The notes beneath the pieces were generated by a model, which saw only the letters and a list, made by a program, of their open reading frames with translations, ran no database searches and was not told the DNA's origin. Below are positions 23,501-33,579 of a stretch of 64,000 bases of DNA, one piece after another. Source of the stretch: Brachypodium distachyon (taxonomy: Eukaryota; Streptophyta; Magnoliopsida; Poales; Poaceae); NCBI RefSeq assembly GCF_000005505.3, contig NC_016132.3, forward strand, positions 18,528,501 to 18,592,500. Direction: 5' to 3'. Position 1 is the first letter of the stretch; the number at the start of each line of letters is the position of its first letter. Made by a program: the position numbers and the translations under genes.

Positions 23501-25564
23501 GTATAATCTATACCAATATATTAAATTAGATTTGGTGGTGATGGTACGGTCACAGTACTTCACCTCAACGAAATTACGTCTAATATACTACCGCGAAATT
23601 ACGTATAATATGCCACCGCGTACCCGCCGTCTGGCCTCCTCCGCAGCATCTCCTCCTATCCACCGCACCCACTACCTCCAAGCTGTGACACTCCCTTGCG
23701 TGGCAGCGCCCTTCCCAGCCGTGCCAGCGACCTCCCCGCGGCGTCCCTCATAGCCGTACCGGCGACGTCCCGCGGCGGCGCTCCTCCCACAGTAACAGAC
23801 ACGGGCGTTACCTGCTTGGCGGCGCAATGCTGGACGGGGCCAGCACGGGAAGCGGCAGCAGGGTGCTGGGCACGGCCAGGACGGGCCAGGATTGGGTAGT
23901 CGTGATCTCCCGGGACGGGTTGCTTGTTCGAATCAAGTGGTTTTTTTTAGAGCGTTCGAATCAAGTGGTTGTGTGCTTGTAAAAGGATGTGAACTTGATG
24001 CCCAATCTTCGTGCTTGTAAAAGGAGTACTGTGGTAAAGTCGAGATGTGTAGGCCCACAGAGCAAGTTGTGTTCCATACATGGTCGCCAAATACGATTGA
24101 TGTACCTCCTTTTCTTGATAGATGCTGATCAGTTCGAGGGGATCAGGGGATGATGGGAAAGCGCCACACACGTTTTTGCAATTCCTCCTAGAGTGAGTAG
24201 ACTGGCAACAGTCTCACTCTTCCTCAACTAACAGTCTAGGTATGTGTGATTTGCTTCATGTCTAAATTGGTTCGCAATGGATATGTGTGACATGCGAGAT
24301 GCAGCAGCTAAACTATCGTTAAGGTGTTCGATATCATGTTATACTCCCTCCGTCCCATATTAAGTGACTCAAATTTGTCTAAAAATGGACGTATCTTTGT
24401 ACTAAAATGCGTCTAGATAAATACTCCATCCGTCCCTTATCAAGTGACTTTCTATTACATGTATCTAGACGTTTTTAAGCATAAATACGTTCATGTTTGG
24501 ACAAATTTGAGTTATGGGACGGAGGGAGTATAATATTTCGGCACTTTGGACGGAGGGAGTTGATAATTTGGTGTCACCATTGCTTCGCTCTTGTATAGCG
24601 GCCTTTGGCCTTTTTTTTCTTTCCTTTCTTTCCTTTTTTTTGTTTTGGGCTCCGTTGGGTCCCGGTTTTTTGTTGCCTCGGTGTACTTGCGCTTCTTGCG
24701 TTTTCTTCTCAATGAAAATGACACGCTGTTTGGCGTGTTCGAGAAAAATAATATCTTGCATCAACGGTTTTAGGTGAAAATTGGTTGCATAGTGCTAGGG
24801 CCACGCTATGTAAAAGACACTACATTGAAAAATTAAGCTAGCGAGTTTTTCAAAAGAAATTGTTCTTCCGTAGCAAACGCACGGGGATTTTTCCTAGTAA
24901 TAACTCTATAATACTACTGACTATTCACATTGCACCGACTCAAGTACTCGCTCCAGTTGAGCATGTTTTCTTGTATAACTAGTCATATAAAGCCGGCTGG
25001 TCTGGAGTTCCGGACACACACGCCTGAGAAGAATTCAGGGAAGGTAAGACGTGCAAGGGACAGTTCAAACGAAGATGGAGACACCGTGAATTGACATGGT
25101 CTTATGGGAGAAGTCATGGCCGCCAGCATGCGCATCCATCCACGTCACGAGGCTAATTAATCAGGATGAAATTTCCTGGCAGTTTCCGAAATCCCCCCAA
25201 ACCACAAAAACTCTGAAAACCCCTCTTCGAGAATCAGAAACCGAAAGTAGCTTCAGCGGCACGAGCGGTTCTACGACCCGTGCTGGCCGGCCACTCCGTG
25301 ACGATCGGGAGAGATGGGAGCAGTTAATTAGGAATGGCGGAGGCAGGGGGGCGTGAACGTTACCAGGATCTTGCGGCGCTGGGCGTCGTCGAGGGCGTGG
25401 CCCTGGAGGGCGGAGAAGGCGCGGAAGCGGCGGCGGCGGTTGCGGACGACGAGGCCGACGGCGCGGCGCCACCGGCCGCGGGCGTCGCTCGGCGGGTTCT
25501 TGGCGGGGATGTCGAAGTACTCGTTCAGATAGCCCTCGATGCTCCAACCCCTCTCTCCCTCCAT
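17573..25564 (-). CDS. ACA: Autoinhibited plasma-membrane-type Ca2+-ATPase (P2B), 7 exons, about 1041 aa
   Basis: Exons on the minus strand: 25364-25564, 22722-22776, 20692-22625, 20445-20603, 19623-19794, 19124-19422 and 17573-17878; all junctions are GT-AG and phases close. The product pumps Ca2+ out of the cytosol using ATP. Residues 1-67 form the N-terminal regulatory domain ([20 protein letters not shown]) with the basic calmodulin-binding stretch [17 protein letters not shown] at about 32-48, the hallmark of plant ACA pumps. Further motifs: SGES actuator at about 293, PEGLP in membrane helix 4 at about 416, phosphorylated Asp in DKTGT at about 459, KGAPE in the nucleotide domain, GDGTNDAP hinge at about 759, and the C-terminal membrane helices ending PEGPETL. 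Length and N-terminus agree with grass ACA proteins. The 55-bp exon 2 encodes [18 protein letters not shown]. No damage is seen; expected to be functional. Confidence 0.96.
18331..18655. mobile_element. Tourist/Harbinger MITE in Ca2+-ATPase intron 6
   Basis: A 325-bp element with inverted ends CAGCTCGTTTAGC and, from the other side, CTGCTCGTTTGGC. It is flanked by TTA at 18328-18330 and 18656-18658, the target site of Tourist/PIF-Harbinger MITEs. The subterminal AATTCATTTT words are also inverted. No coding capacity. Confidence 0.75.
20146..20255. mobile_element. Stowaway MITE in Ca2+-ATPase intron 4
   Basis: A 110-bp element with inverted ends CTCCCTCCGGCCGGAATTAC flanked by TA on both sides (20144-20145, 20256-20257). 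It contains an internal near-repeat of the ATTACATGTC...ATTTAGTACA unit. Confidence 0.85.
22858..23272. mobile_element. Non-autonomous TIR element in Ca2+-ATPase intron 1
   Basis: Inverted repeats of about 50 bp: CAATTTGGACCACCTATTTG at the left and its counterpart CCAATTTGGACCACATATTT read from the right, both followed inward by GCACCACATTTT. The interior is GC-rich without a recognisable ORF. Family not assigned; long inverted repeats suggest a MULE-like element. Confidence 0.6.
24344..24528. mobile_element. Nested Stowaway-like MITEs in Ca2+-ATPase intron 1
   Basis: A CTCCCTCCGTCCCATATTAA end at 24344 and a second start CTCCATCCGTCCCTTATC at about 24423, with a shared GGGACGGAGGGAG end at 24528 next to TA. 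Another GGACGGAGGGAG end sits at about 24548. The arrangement suggests one MITE inserted into another. Confidence 0.7.
24575..24760 (+). mobile_element. LINE 3'-tail fragment in Ca2+-ATPase intron 1
   Basis: A CTT-rich stretch followed by TCAATGAAAATGACACGCTG and GGCGTGTTCGAGAAAAA, the 3'-terminal wording I associate with grass L1-type LINEs. Only the extreme 3' end is present, a severely 5'-truncated insertion. Boundaries are approximate. Confidence 0.5.
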
Positions 25565-25655
25565 GCCTAACCTCCTCCTCTTCTGCTGCTCTCTCTCCCT
25601 TCCCTCCTCGCTCTCGTGATCTCGTCAGCAGGGGAGGAGCCCAGCCATGGAAGGA

Positions 25656-25661
25656 ATATAT
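25656..25661 (-). promoter_or_regulatory. Possible TATA box of the Ca2+-ATPase gene
   Basis: On the minus strand ACATATATTCC lies about 95 bp upstream of the ATG at 25564. The intervening leader is CT-rich, as is usual for plant 5' untranslated regions. The transcription start is not known. Confidence 0.35.
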
Positions 25662-25669
25662 GTAGTGCG

Positions 25670-28079
25670 GGAGGTGGATGGATATCTCGAAGCAGTTTGA
25701 AAGTTTGAATGCTTACATTTCTGCAAGACCATTTAAACAGTTTGAATTTCCGGGTGGCTTCGGGCGCCAATAGCTCTTGCGACTTCTCCCGTCAATTGGG
25801 CTGGTGGGACACCGGCCAATAACGGTATGAAAAGAGAACCAGAATACTGGATGGATAAACTCCTTTTTGATAAGATCGATTAAAGATCAACTTGATCAGT
25901 CCCACTCCCACCAGCAGCCACGCACCAGGCTGCTATTACTTGCAAATTGCACCGAATCAACCAAAGTTATCTTCATCTAGGGACGCTTTGGATCCAAGAA
26001 AACACACATTTCGACATCGATAGTCATCTTTCTCCTCATTTGTCTGTCGAGGATGGACAGAGTCCAAACAACTACTGCATTTTTGTTTTGTGTTTGGTAC
26101 TCCGTAATCCTCACTTGCATTCACGTGTTCTTAATTCCTACCATACAAGGCTGCCCTTCCATATAATTGTAGGTGTGTTCCAGGCTTCCAGCACCAGTAA
26201 CATTAGTACAGAATCAAAGTTCCTCCCAAGCAGACACTACTCAGCAGTCAGCAACCTTATCAAAGATCCTCCCAAGAAAACACTGCTCAGCATTCAGCAA
26301 CCAGCAGCCATAGGTGATAGGTCAGCTACTTCTTTTAATAAGCTGTCAAACAAGTTTATCTTGCAGACAGCCAAAGCAACCAATAATAAGTGCATACCAC
26401 GTCCAACTACTCTGCTAGTGGGAGCTCCACCATATGCTGATTTTGCCTTTTAACAAAAGCATGCACAGTTCAGCAGGAAACGAGATTCTGAAGTATGTGG
26501 CACAATACAAGCGGTTCGCTTTTGAGGAAAAAATGATGTTCTGCTGGTTCGTTCGTACAATCGGAAGGAAAAATGTTGATTTTCATATACCCTCCACGCC
26601 GCTAAAAGATCTTTTAAGGGTCTGAATAAAGTGTACGTTTATAAGTATATAACACCCTTGCAGATTTTGAAGAGAAAAGCGTCCCAATCAATGTAGGGTG
26701 CAATGACTTCTTCGCTTTCGAAGTCTCTCTCTTCACATATATCATCTCCATCTCATCCAGCAGATGTCTGGATCCAACAGGAAAGCTGATGAACATCCAG
26801 CCACCACCAGCACCGCGCATGTTCCTGTGAGCCAAGCTTCTCAGCCATGGAGGTCCAGCCATCATCAGGTCGCCGACTGCTGTAATTGTGGTAAACCTCT
26901 CCAGCCACTTCAAATCAAATAGATGGCGCCATAGTTAGCTATTGGTTTATGATTCAAAGATATCTAGCTACATGCACACAAACTGAAGGATTCAAAAAAA
27001 TTGTAATATTGAACCAATTGGATACTTGCTACCAAAAAGCAGTTGCACGGTTTAAGTCTAGTAAATTAATGTCCTATAGCTGTTTGTGTCACAAGATCAA
27101 CAAATGCATGGTGAGAAGTTCTAATTTAGACTGACTAACAAAGAACATAGAACAGAGCTGTTCATATCTCACTCAAGCAGGGTACAAGATTGAAGCCCAC
27201 CAAAATGTAATGACTAAGGGTTTGACATTTAGATCCAAATTTTCTAGTACCATATAAGTATTACTAATTTCTGAACAGTCAGTTACTGAAGGTGCCCTCC
27301 TAAATTATACTACCACCATTTTGGTAAGTAAACATAGGTAATGCTATATCTTTTTTGGAAGAACATAGGTATTACTATCTGAGTCATGCATAGGCACATA
27401 GTTAACATCACAACTTCGAGCCACCACTTTCTGTAAAAAACAATATGGTACTTGTTTGTCTTCGTAAACCCCATTGACCCATTGTGCTAACTGCTAAGCA
27501 ACAATTTAGACTTTCAGTGTTTAGTCAACTGCAATAGCTAATGAGGAAATCCAGTTTACCCTTAGCCACAGATGGCGTGCGCGCGGGCACTCCAGGGTGC
27601 CATTGTGCTAAGCAACAATTCAGTCTTTCAGTGTTTAGTCAATCGCGAAAGCTAATGAGGAAATCAAGTTTATAAGATAAGCCAGAGATGGCGTGCGCGC
27701 GGGCACTCCAGGGTGTACCGTGTACGTCCTCGGTTCCTCCCTGTGCACTTGGTCATCTCGCTGCGAGGAATCCTTGAGGCACCCACCTAGGGAGCCAGGC
27801 TCCCGCGACAGCCTCAGCCCTCAGCAGCGCGCACGTCTCCCGCATCCGGTCGTCAAAGTGTCCCACGAGTCCCGAATGCCTGCCCATCGAGGTTATCGCG
27901 CTCTACGGCGCGCAGAGTCGTCTGCCGTCCATTGCCCGCGCGGCCGGCAGCTCCGGGGGTTACGGGCGGCGCCGAGAGGCCTCCGGTCGGGGCGCCACCA
28001 ATTGGACCAGGAGGTGCTACAGTTGTCCCTGGCGCGTCCTATGCCGGAGGAGCCTAGAGGAGGGAGGAGGGCGTGGGGG
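25670..28079. other. Intergenic sequence, no gene identified
   Basis: No gene could be supported. An open minus-strand stretch at about 26614-26905 (WLERFTTITAVGDLMMAG...) is preceded by an AG acceptor-like site but matches no family I know. The segment 27717-28079 is GC-rich and open in several frames, ending at the gypsy insertion; it could be an exon of an unknown disrupted gene, but there is no motif to show it. Confidence 0.35.
27479..27716. repeat. Tandem duplication, about 118 bp x 2
   Basis: Two adjacent copies, about 27479-27597 and 27598-27716, share CCATTGTGCTAA, AAGCAACAATT, TTTCAGTGTTTAGTCAA, GCTAATGAGGAAATC and GATGGCGTGCGCGCGGGCAC. They have diverged by scattered substitutions and small indels. 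Confidence 0.85.
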
Positions 28080-28372
28080 TGTAACACCTACTGACCTGAC
28101 GAAGAGCCACACAGGGAGAAGACGGAATGTGAGAAGGCACCACAACTACTACGGGAATAGATAGTTGCGTGTAGTGTGTTGCCTGTGTGTGTGGGGTTTG
28201 GCTGTCAGACCCAGGAGTATTTAAGTTGCTGTAATCGATCGTGGAAAATTAAGAAAAGAATAGAGGAAAAACTCTTTCTCCAACTTGCTTCTCCTATCTG
28301 CTTTCTTCTCCTGTAGCCGATTGAATCCGGCTACTCACGTCCCGGCAATCATCGGTGACAAGAGGTGTTACA
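28080..28372 (+). repeat. 5' LTR of the gypsy element
   Basis: 293 bp, TG...CA ends, followed by the tRNA primer site at 28375. It shares blocks such as AGTTGCTGTAATCGATCGTG and GGAAAAACTCTTTC with the 3' LTR. Confidence 0.93.
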
Positions 28373-28374
28373 AG

Positions 28375-28386
28375 TGGTATCAGATT
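28375..28386 (+). other. Primer binding site (initiator-Met tRNA)
   Basis: TGGTATCAGATT starts two bases after the 5' LTR and is complementary to the 3' end of initiator-Met tRNA in its first ten bases. Confidence 0.85.
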
Positions 28387-28605
28387 TAGGTTGATTTGGT
28401 GGGTTCCGCGGCGTTTGTGCAGCTTGCTTCTCCCGATTTGAGCGGTAATATCCCTGGGCGAAGGTTGGTGAGCTTTGGTGATTCGATTCTGGTCGAATTC
28501 GCCTGAGATCCTGTAAATCCCGACTCTGGTTCGCTTGAATTTGGAGTGCTTGTCGCCACGGCGCCTCCCAAACCCTCTCCGCAGACCCGGTTCGTGTTGG
28601 ACGCC

Positions 28606-31600
28606 ATGGGGGAAGCGTCTGCTCATGCGGAGTCGGTGTTCGAGCAGATCCGGGCTGGTCTCGATCGCCTTGAGTCACACGTCGAGACCATGGACACCAC
28701 ACAGCAGCAGCTTGCGGCGCAGATGGATCTCACCGCGCAGGCTATGCAGAACAGTCATCAGCTCCATGATGAGATGGCGCGCCGTTTCCATACCTTGCCC
28801 GTCCAGATGGCCTAGCAGCTGGCGGAACTGGCCCGCATGCATCGTACTAGATCAGTTGCGGAGGATGATGCGGATCCTGAATTTCATGCTCATGGGAAAG
28901 GTACGGCAGAGGACAGCCCACTTGGGTCCGGTACATCATCAACACGTTTTCTGGAAGGCGGTGCAGCTGGTGGCGGGGCGATGCACGGCGACGGTGGTGC
29001 GCTTGTTGGCGGTGGTTCTGGTCCTTATACTGGCGGCGGTATTTTGGGAGGCGGTGCAACTGGTGGCGGGGCGATGCACGGTGGCGGTGGCGTGCATGGC
29101 GGCGGTAGACCAGAAAATCAGGGTGGAAATCGTACCCCCATGCCAAAGATCTCTTTTCCTCATTTTGATGGTACTCAGCCATGGGTCTGGCGGGACAAGT
29201 GCTTGGATTACTTCAGGGTGTTCAACATTCATCCCTCACTTTGGATCACATCAGCTACTCTGCATATGGATGGGAAGGCAGCACTCTGGTTACAAACTTA
29301 CAAGCTGCATCGTGCTGTTCTTGAGTGGCCTTTGTTCATTACAGATGTGGAGCAGAAGTTTGGGGCTGATGCTGAACGGAAATCCATGAAGACTTTTCTT
29401 CAGTTCAAGTAGCAGGGCTCGGTGGAGTAGTGCGAGCAATTTGAGCTCTTATAGTATGAGGTGGCGATGCATCACCCCTCTTATGATATGCATTTCTTTG
29501 TGTCTCATTTCCTACGTGGGCTGAAGTCAGATGTTCATGGGCCAGTCGAATCACAGGTTCCAGCGACACTTGATCATGCTATTCGTTTGGCTCTAATTCA
29601 GTCTGAGGTTCAGCAGGACTGCAAGCCAGGTCGCTATCAAGGCAATCGTATCGAGGCACCAATTGGACGTGGGGAGGCTCCCAAAGCACAACACAAACCT
29701 GCTCAAGATTTGTGGCGTGAGCGACAGCTGCGCGATTATAGGCGTGCTCAAGGGATGTGTTACAAATGTGGCGAGAAGTATGATCCTACTCATCAGTGTG
29801 CTCGAAAGGAGCAAGCCACAGTTCATGCTATGGCAGTGGAGGAGTCTGATTTGGAGCTAAGTACAGAGGTTCTGAACATTTTGGCGACCGCTGATGCTAC
29901 TGCTGAGGAGCAAGTATATCTCTCCGTGCATGCCTTAGCTGGTACAGTGGATGATGATACGATCCGTATCCGAGCTTTGGTTAACAATCAGGTTCTCCTC
30001 ATCTTAATAGAGTCTGGCAGTACACATAGTTTTTTGAACAGTTCTTTTCTGTCCCGTGTGTCTCTACCAGTCGCGGCGGTTCCGTCAGTTACTGTTCGTG
30101 TCGCCAATGGTCAAACACTACATTATGATCAGATGGTGTCTCAACTGGAATGGTGGACACAAGGTCACACATTTGCAAAAGATATGCGTGTCTTACCTAT
30201 GGGAGCATACGATGCAATTCTTGGCATGGATTGGCTTCGTGCCCACAGCCCTATGTTGTGTGACTGGGAAAATAAGGTATTGCAGTTTGACCACAAGGGA
30301 CAGCGAATTGCATTCACGGTGTTCCTCCTCTGTCTCTTTTATTGCAAGATGAGTTGTCTGTGGATCAATTTCTAAAATGGCAACAAGGCAATGAGATCTG
30401 GGCCCTGGCTGTTATTCAGGAAACACCTGCCGCAGTGTCTGAAGTTCTACCTGAACCAATTTCTGCTGTCCTGACGGAGTTCAGTGATGTCTTTGCTGAA
30501 CCACATGGCCTTCCTCCTCCGCGCACGTATGATCATGCCATTGCTCTGCAACCAGGAGCTGCTCCATTTAACTCTCACCCATATCACTATTCTCCACTGC
30601 ATAAAACTGAAATTGAGCGTCAGGTTATGTAGATGTTGGCTGACGGCATTATCACTCGGAGCATGAGTCCAGTTCTACTTGTTCAGAAGAAAGACAGCAC
30701 GTGGCGTTTTTGTGTTGATTACTGCCGGCTCAACGATTTGACCATCAAAAATAAGTTTCCTATGCCTGTAATCGACGAGCTGCTAGATGAATTGGCCGGC
30801 ACGCGGTTCTTCTCCAAGCTGGACTTGCGTGCCGGTTACCATCAAATCCGCATGCGTCCTGAGGACGAAGAGAAAAGGGCTTTCAAAACTCATCACGGCC
30901 ACTATCAATTTCGTGTGATGCCATTCGGATTGACATATGCTCCTGCAACTTTCCAGTGTGTGATGAACTCAGTCTTGCAGCAGTGCCTCCGCAAATTTGC
31001 TCTGGTTTCATAGATGACATTCTCATCTATAGCCCCACGCTTGATGCTCATGTTACTCATCTGTCTATAGTGTTGTCTCTGCTCCGACAACACCAATTGG
31101 CCGTCAAGCGCAGCAAATGCTCATTTGCGCAATCCAGTCTGGAATATCTTGGCCATATAATCTCGGATCATGGAGTGGCAATTGATCCTTGCAAGACCCA
31201 GGCTATGGTGCAGTGGCCTCGTCCTACCACGGTCATGGAATTACGAGGTTTCCTTGTTCTCACCGGCTACTATCGAAAGTTTGTGCAAGCTTATGGTATT
31301 ATTGCGAAACCACTTACAACTCTTCTCAAGAAAAAAGGGTTCGTGTGGACCGAGCAAGCTACTGTTGCTTTTGAAGCTCTCAAATAGGCCATGATCAACA
31401 CGCCGGTGCTTCGCCTTCCGGATTTCACCTTGCCGTTCGCGGTCGAGACAAATGCATGCGATCTGGGCATTGGAGCCGTACTGTTACAGGAGGAGCACCC
31501 TGTTGCTTTTCTCAGTAAGGCCCTCAGCCCTCAACATCAACAACTCTCAATTTACGAAAAGGAATTCTTGGCGCTGATTATGGCTATGGAAAAATGGCGC

Positions 31601-33373
31601 CCGTACCTCCAGCGTGGCGAGTTTGTGATTAACACTGATCATCAAAGCCTCGCCTTCTTGTCTGAGCAGAATCTGCAGTCTGATTGGCAACGTAAGGCGA
31701 TGGCACGACTGATGGGTTTACAGTTTAAGATTGTTTATCGCCGAGGGCACGATAATGCAGCGGCTGATGCTTTGTCACGCGTCGGCCATTTGATGGCAGT
31801 CCAGGCCACTTCAACTCTTGTTCCTGTATGGATTCAAGAAGTTCTGAACTCCTACCGGACAGATCCTGTCACCCAACAGAAACTCTAGGCGCTGGCTATT
31901 CTTTCTCCTGATGACAGTGGCTTTGCTCTATCAGATGGCCTGATCCGTTTCCGTGGACGTATCTGGATTGGGGATAATTCTGCTCTTCGTACCCGTATAA
32001 TTCATTCTTTTCATTCCAGCGCCCTTGGTGGTCATTCGGGCATACAAGGCACTTATCAGCGGCTCAAGAAATTGTTTCATTGGCATGGACGAAAATTGAT
32101 GTGGAGAATTTTGTGAAGCGATGTGGGGTCTGCAAACACACCAAGCATGAATTGGCCAAACCGAAAGGCTTGCTGCAGCCATTACCTATTCCAAAAGGGG
32201 CATGGAAGAACCTCTCAATGGACTTCATCGAGGGATTGCCATTGTCTGAAGGGTGTAATGTGATCATGGTGGTGGTCGACAGATTTTCCAAGTATGCTCA
32301 TTTTGTTCCTTTGCGTCACCCTTATACTGCTCCTCAGGTTGCCAAGTTGTTTGTGGATTCTATTGTTAAGTTGCATGGGGTGCCCTCATCCATTGTCTCA
32401 GATCGTGATCTCGTGTTCACCAGTACATTCTGGCACAAGTTACTCAAGGCTATGCATACCACTTTGCAATACTCCACCGCCTATCACCCGCCGATTGACG
32501 GGCAAACCGAGAGGGTTAATCAATGTCTGGAGATGTTTCTTCGATGCATGGTACATGATGCAGCGGTGGCACTCCTGGCTTCCTTTGGCCGAGCTCTGGT
32601 ACAACACAAGTTTCCATGCCTCGCTGGGATGCTCACCTTTCAAGGCGATATATGGCCATGATCCAAACTATGGTGCCTTGTTGTCAGGTGTCTCTGAGTC
32701 TGCTTCAGTGCAACAAGTAATGACTGATAGAGCTGCCCATCTGGCTTTACTGAAGCAACATTTGGCCGGTGCCCAGAATCGTATGAAGGTCCAAGCTGAT
32801 CGTAATCGTACCAAGCGAGTCTTCCAAGTGGGCGATCAGGTTCTTCTCAAATTGCAACCTTACACTCAGTCCTCCGTCGCCAATCGTCCCTATCCCAAGC
32901 TTGCCTTCAAGTTTTTTGGACCATATACAATACTGGAGCGTATTGGCGAGGTCGCATATCGTCTTCAGCTGCCACCTGAGAGTAAAATCCATGATGTGTT
33001 TCATGTTTCTCAGTTGAAGAATTTTACCCCAGATCATACACCAGTGTTCCTTGATCTGCCGAAACCACCAGACTTAACAGTGGATGCTCCAGTGCCGGAG
33101 GAAATTCTTGATCGTCGTCTCATCAAGAAGGGCAATGCTGCGATTCCCCAAGGATTGATCACATGGACAGGAATTCCTGTGGAGGCTGCGATTTGGGAAG
33201 ATCTTCAGGTTCTTAAGCAGCGATTTCCGTTGGCCATTGCTTGGGGACAAGCAATATCTCAAGAGGGGGCAGCTGTAACACCTACTGACCTGAAGAAGAG
33301 CCACACGACGAGAAGACGGAGTGTGAGAAGGCACCAACTACTACGAGAGACGGGAATAGATAGTTGCCTGTAG
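28606..33373 (+). pseudogene. Gypsy gag-pol polyprotein, interrupted
   Basis: Gag starts at about 28606 (MGEASAHAESVFEQIRAGLD) and includes a Gly-rich linker, FDGTQPWVWRDKCLDYF and, near 29757, the zinc knuckle CYKCGEKYDPTHQC. Protease at about 30000 reads LIESGSTHSF, with Glu where the family has the catalytic Asp. RT at 30640-31040 has [26 protein letters not shown] and FIDDILIYS; RNase H at 31400-31790 has TDHQSLAFL and GHDNAAADALSR; integrase at 32000-32700 has GHSGIQGTYQR, CGVCKHTKHE, MDFIEGLP and DGQTERVNQ; the tail is chromodomain-like at about 33090-33215. In-frame TAG codons lie at 28813, 29410, 29428, 29452, 30630, 31385 and 31886. Frameshifts are near 30320, 31007, 32070 and 32560. 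Not functional as it stands. Confidence 0.93.
33261..33273 (+). other. Polypurine tract of the gypsy element
   Basis: AAGAGGGGGCAGC immediately precedes the 3' LTR start at 33274, the expected place for plus-strand priming. Confidence 0.7.
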
Positions 33374-33574
33374 TGTGTTGCCTGTGTGTGGAGGGGTTTT
33401 GGCTGTCAGACCCAGGGGTACTTAAGTTGCTGTAATCGATCGTGGTAAATCAAGAAAAGAAATAGAGGAAAAACTCTTTCCCCAACTTGCTTCTCCTGTC
33501 TGCTTTCTTCTCCTGTACCTGATTGAATCCGGCTACTCACGTCCCGGCAATCGTCGGTGGCAAGGGGTGTTACA
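33274..33574 (+). repeat. 3' LTR of the gypsy element
   Basis: 301 bp, TG...CA ends, preceded by the polypurine tract and followed by target copy GGGGG. It differs from the 5' LTR by numerous substitutions and a few small indels. Confidence 0.93.
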
Positions 33575-33579
33575 GGGGG

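Larger units (their letters stand above)
28080..33574 (+). mobile_element. Ty3/gypsy LTR retrotransposon (chromovirus-like, probably Reina type)
   Basis: A full-length element of 5495 bp. LTRs are 28080-28372 (293 bp) and 33274-33574 (301 bp), both TGTAACACC...GTGTTACA, with a GGGGG target duplication (28075-28079, 33575-33579). The primer site TGGTATCAGA begins at 28375, two bases after the LTR; the polypurine tract AAGAGGGGGCAGC abuts the 3' LTR. Order gag, protease, RT, RNase H, integrase is gypsy-type, and the C-terminus resembles a chromodomain (PEEILDRRLIKKGN...TWTG...AAIWEDLQVLKQRFP). The small size and this tail suit the Reina clade (inference). The LTRs differ at many sites, so the insertion is not recent. 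Confidence 0.95.
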
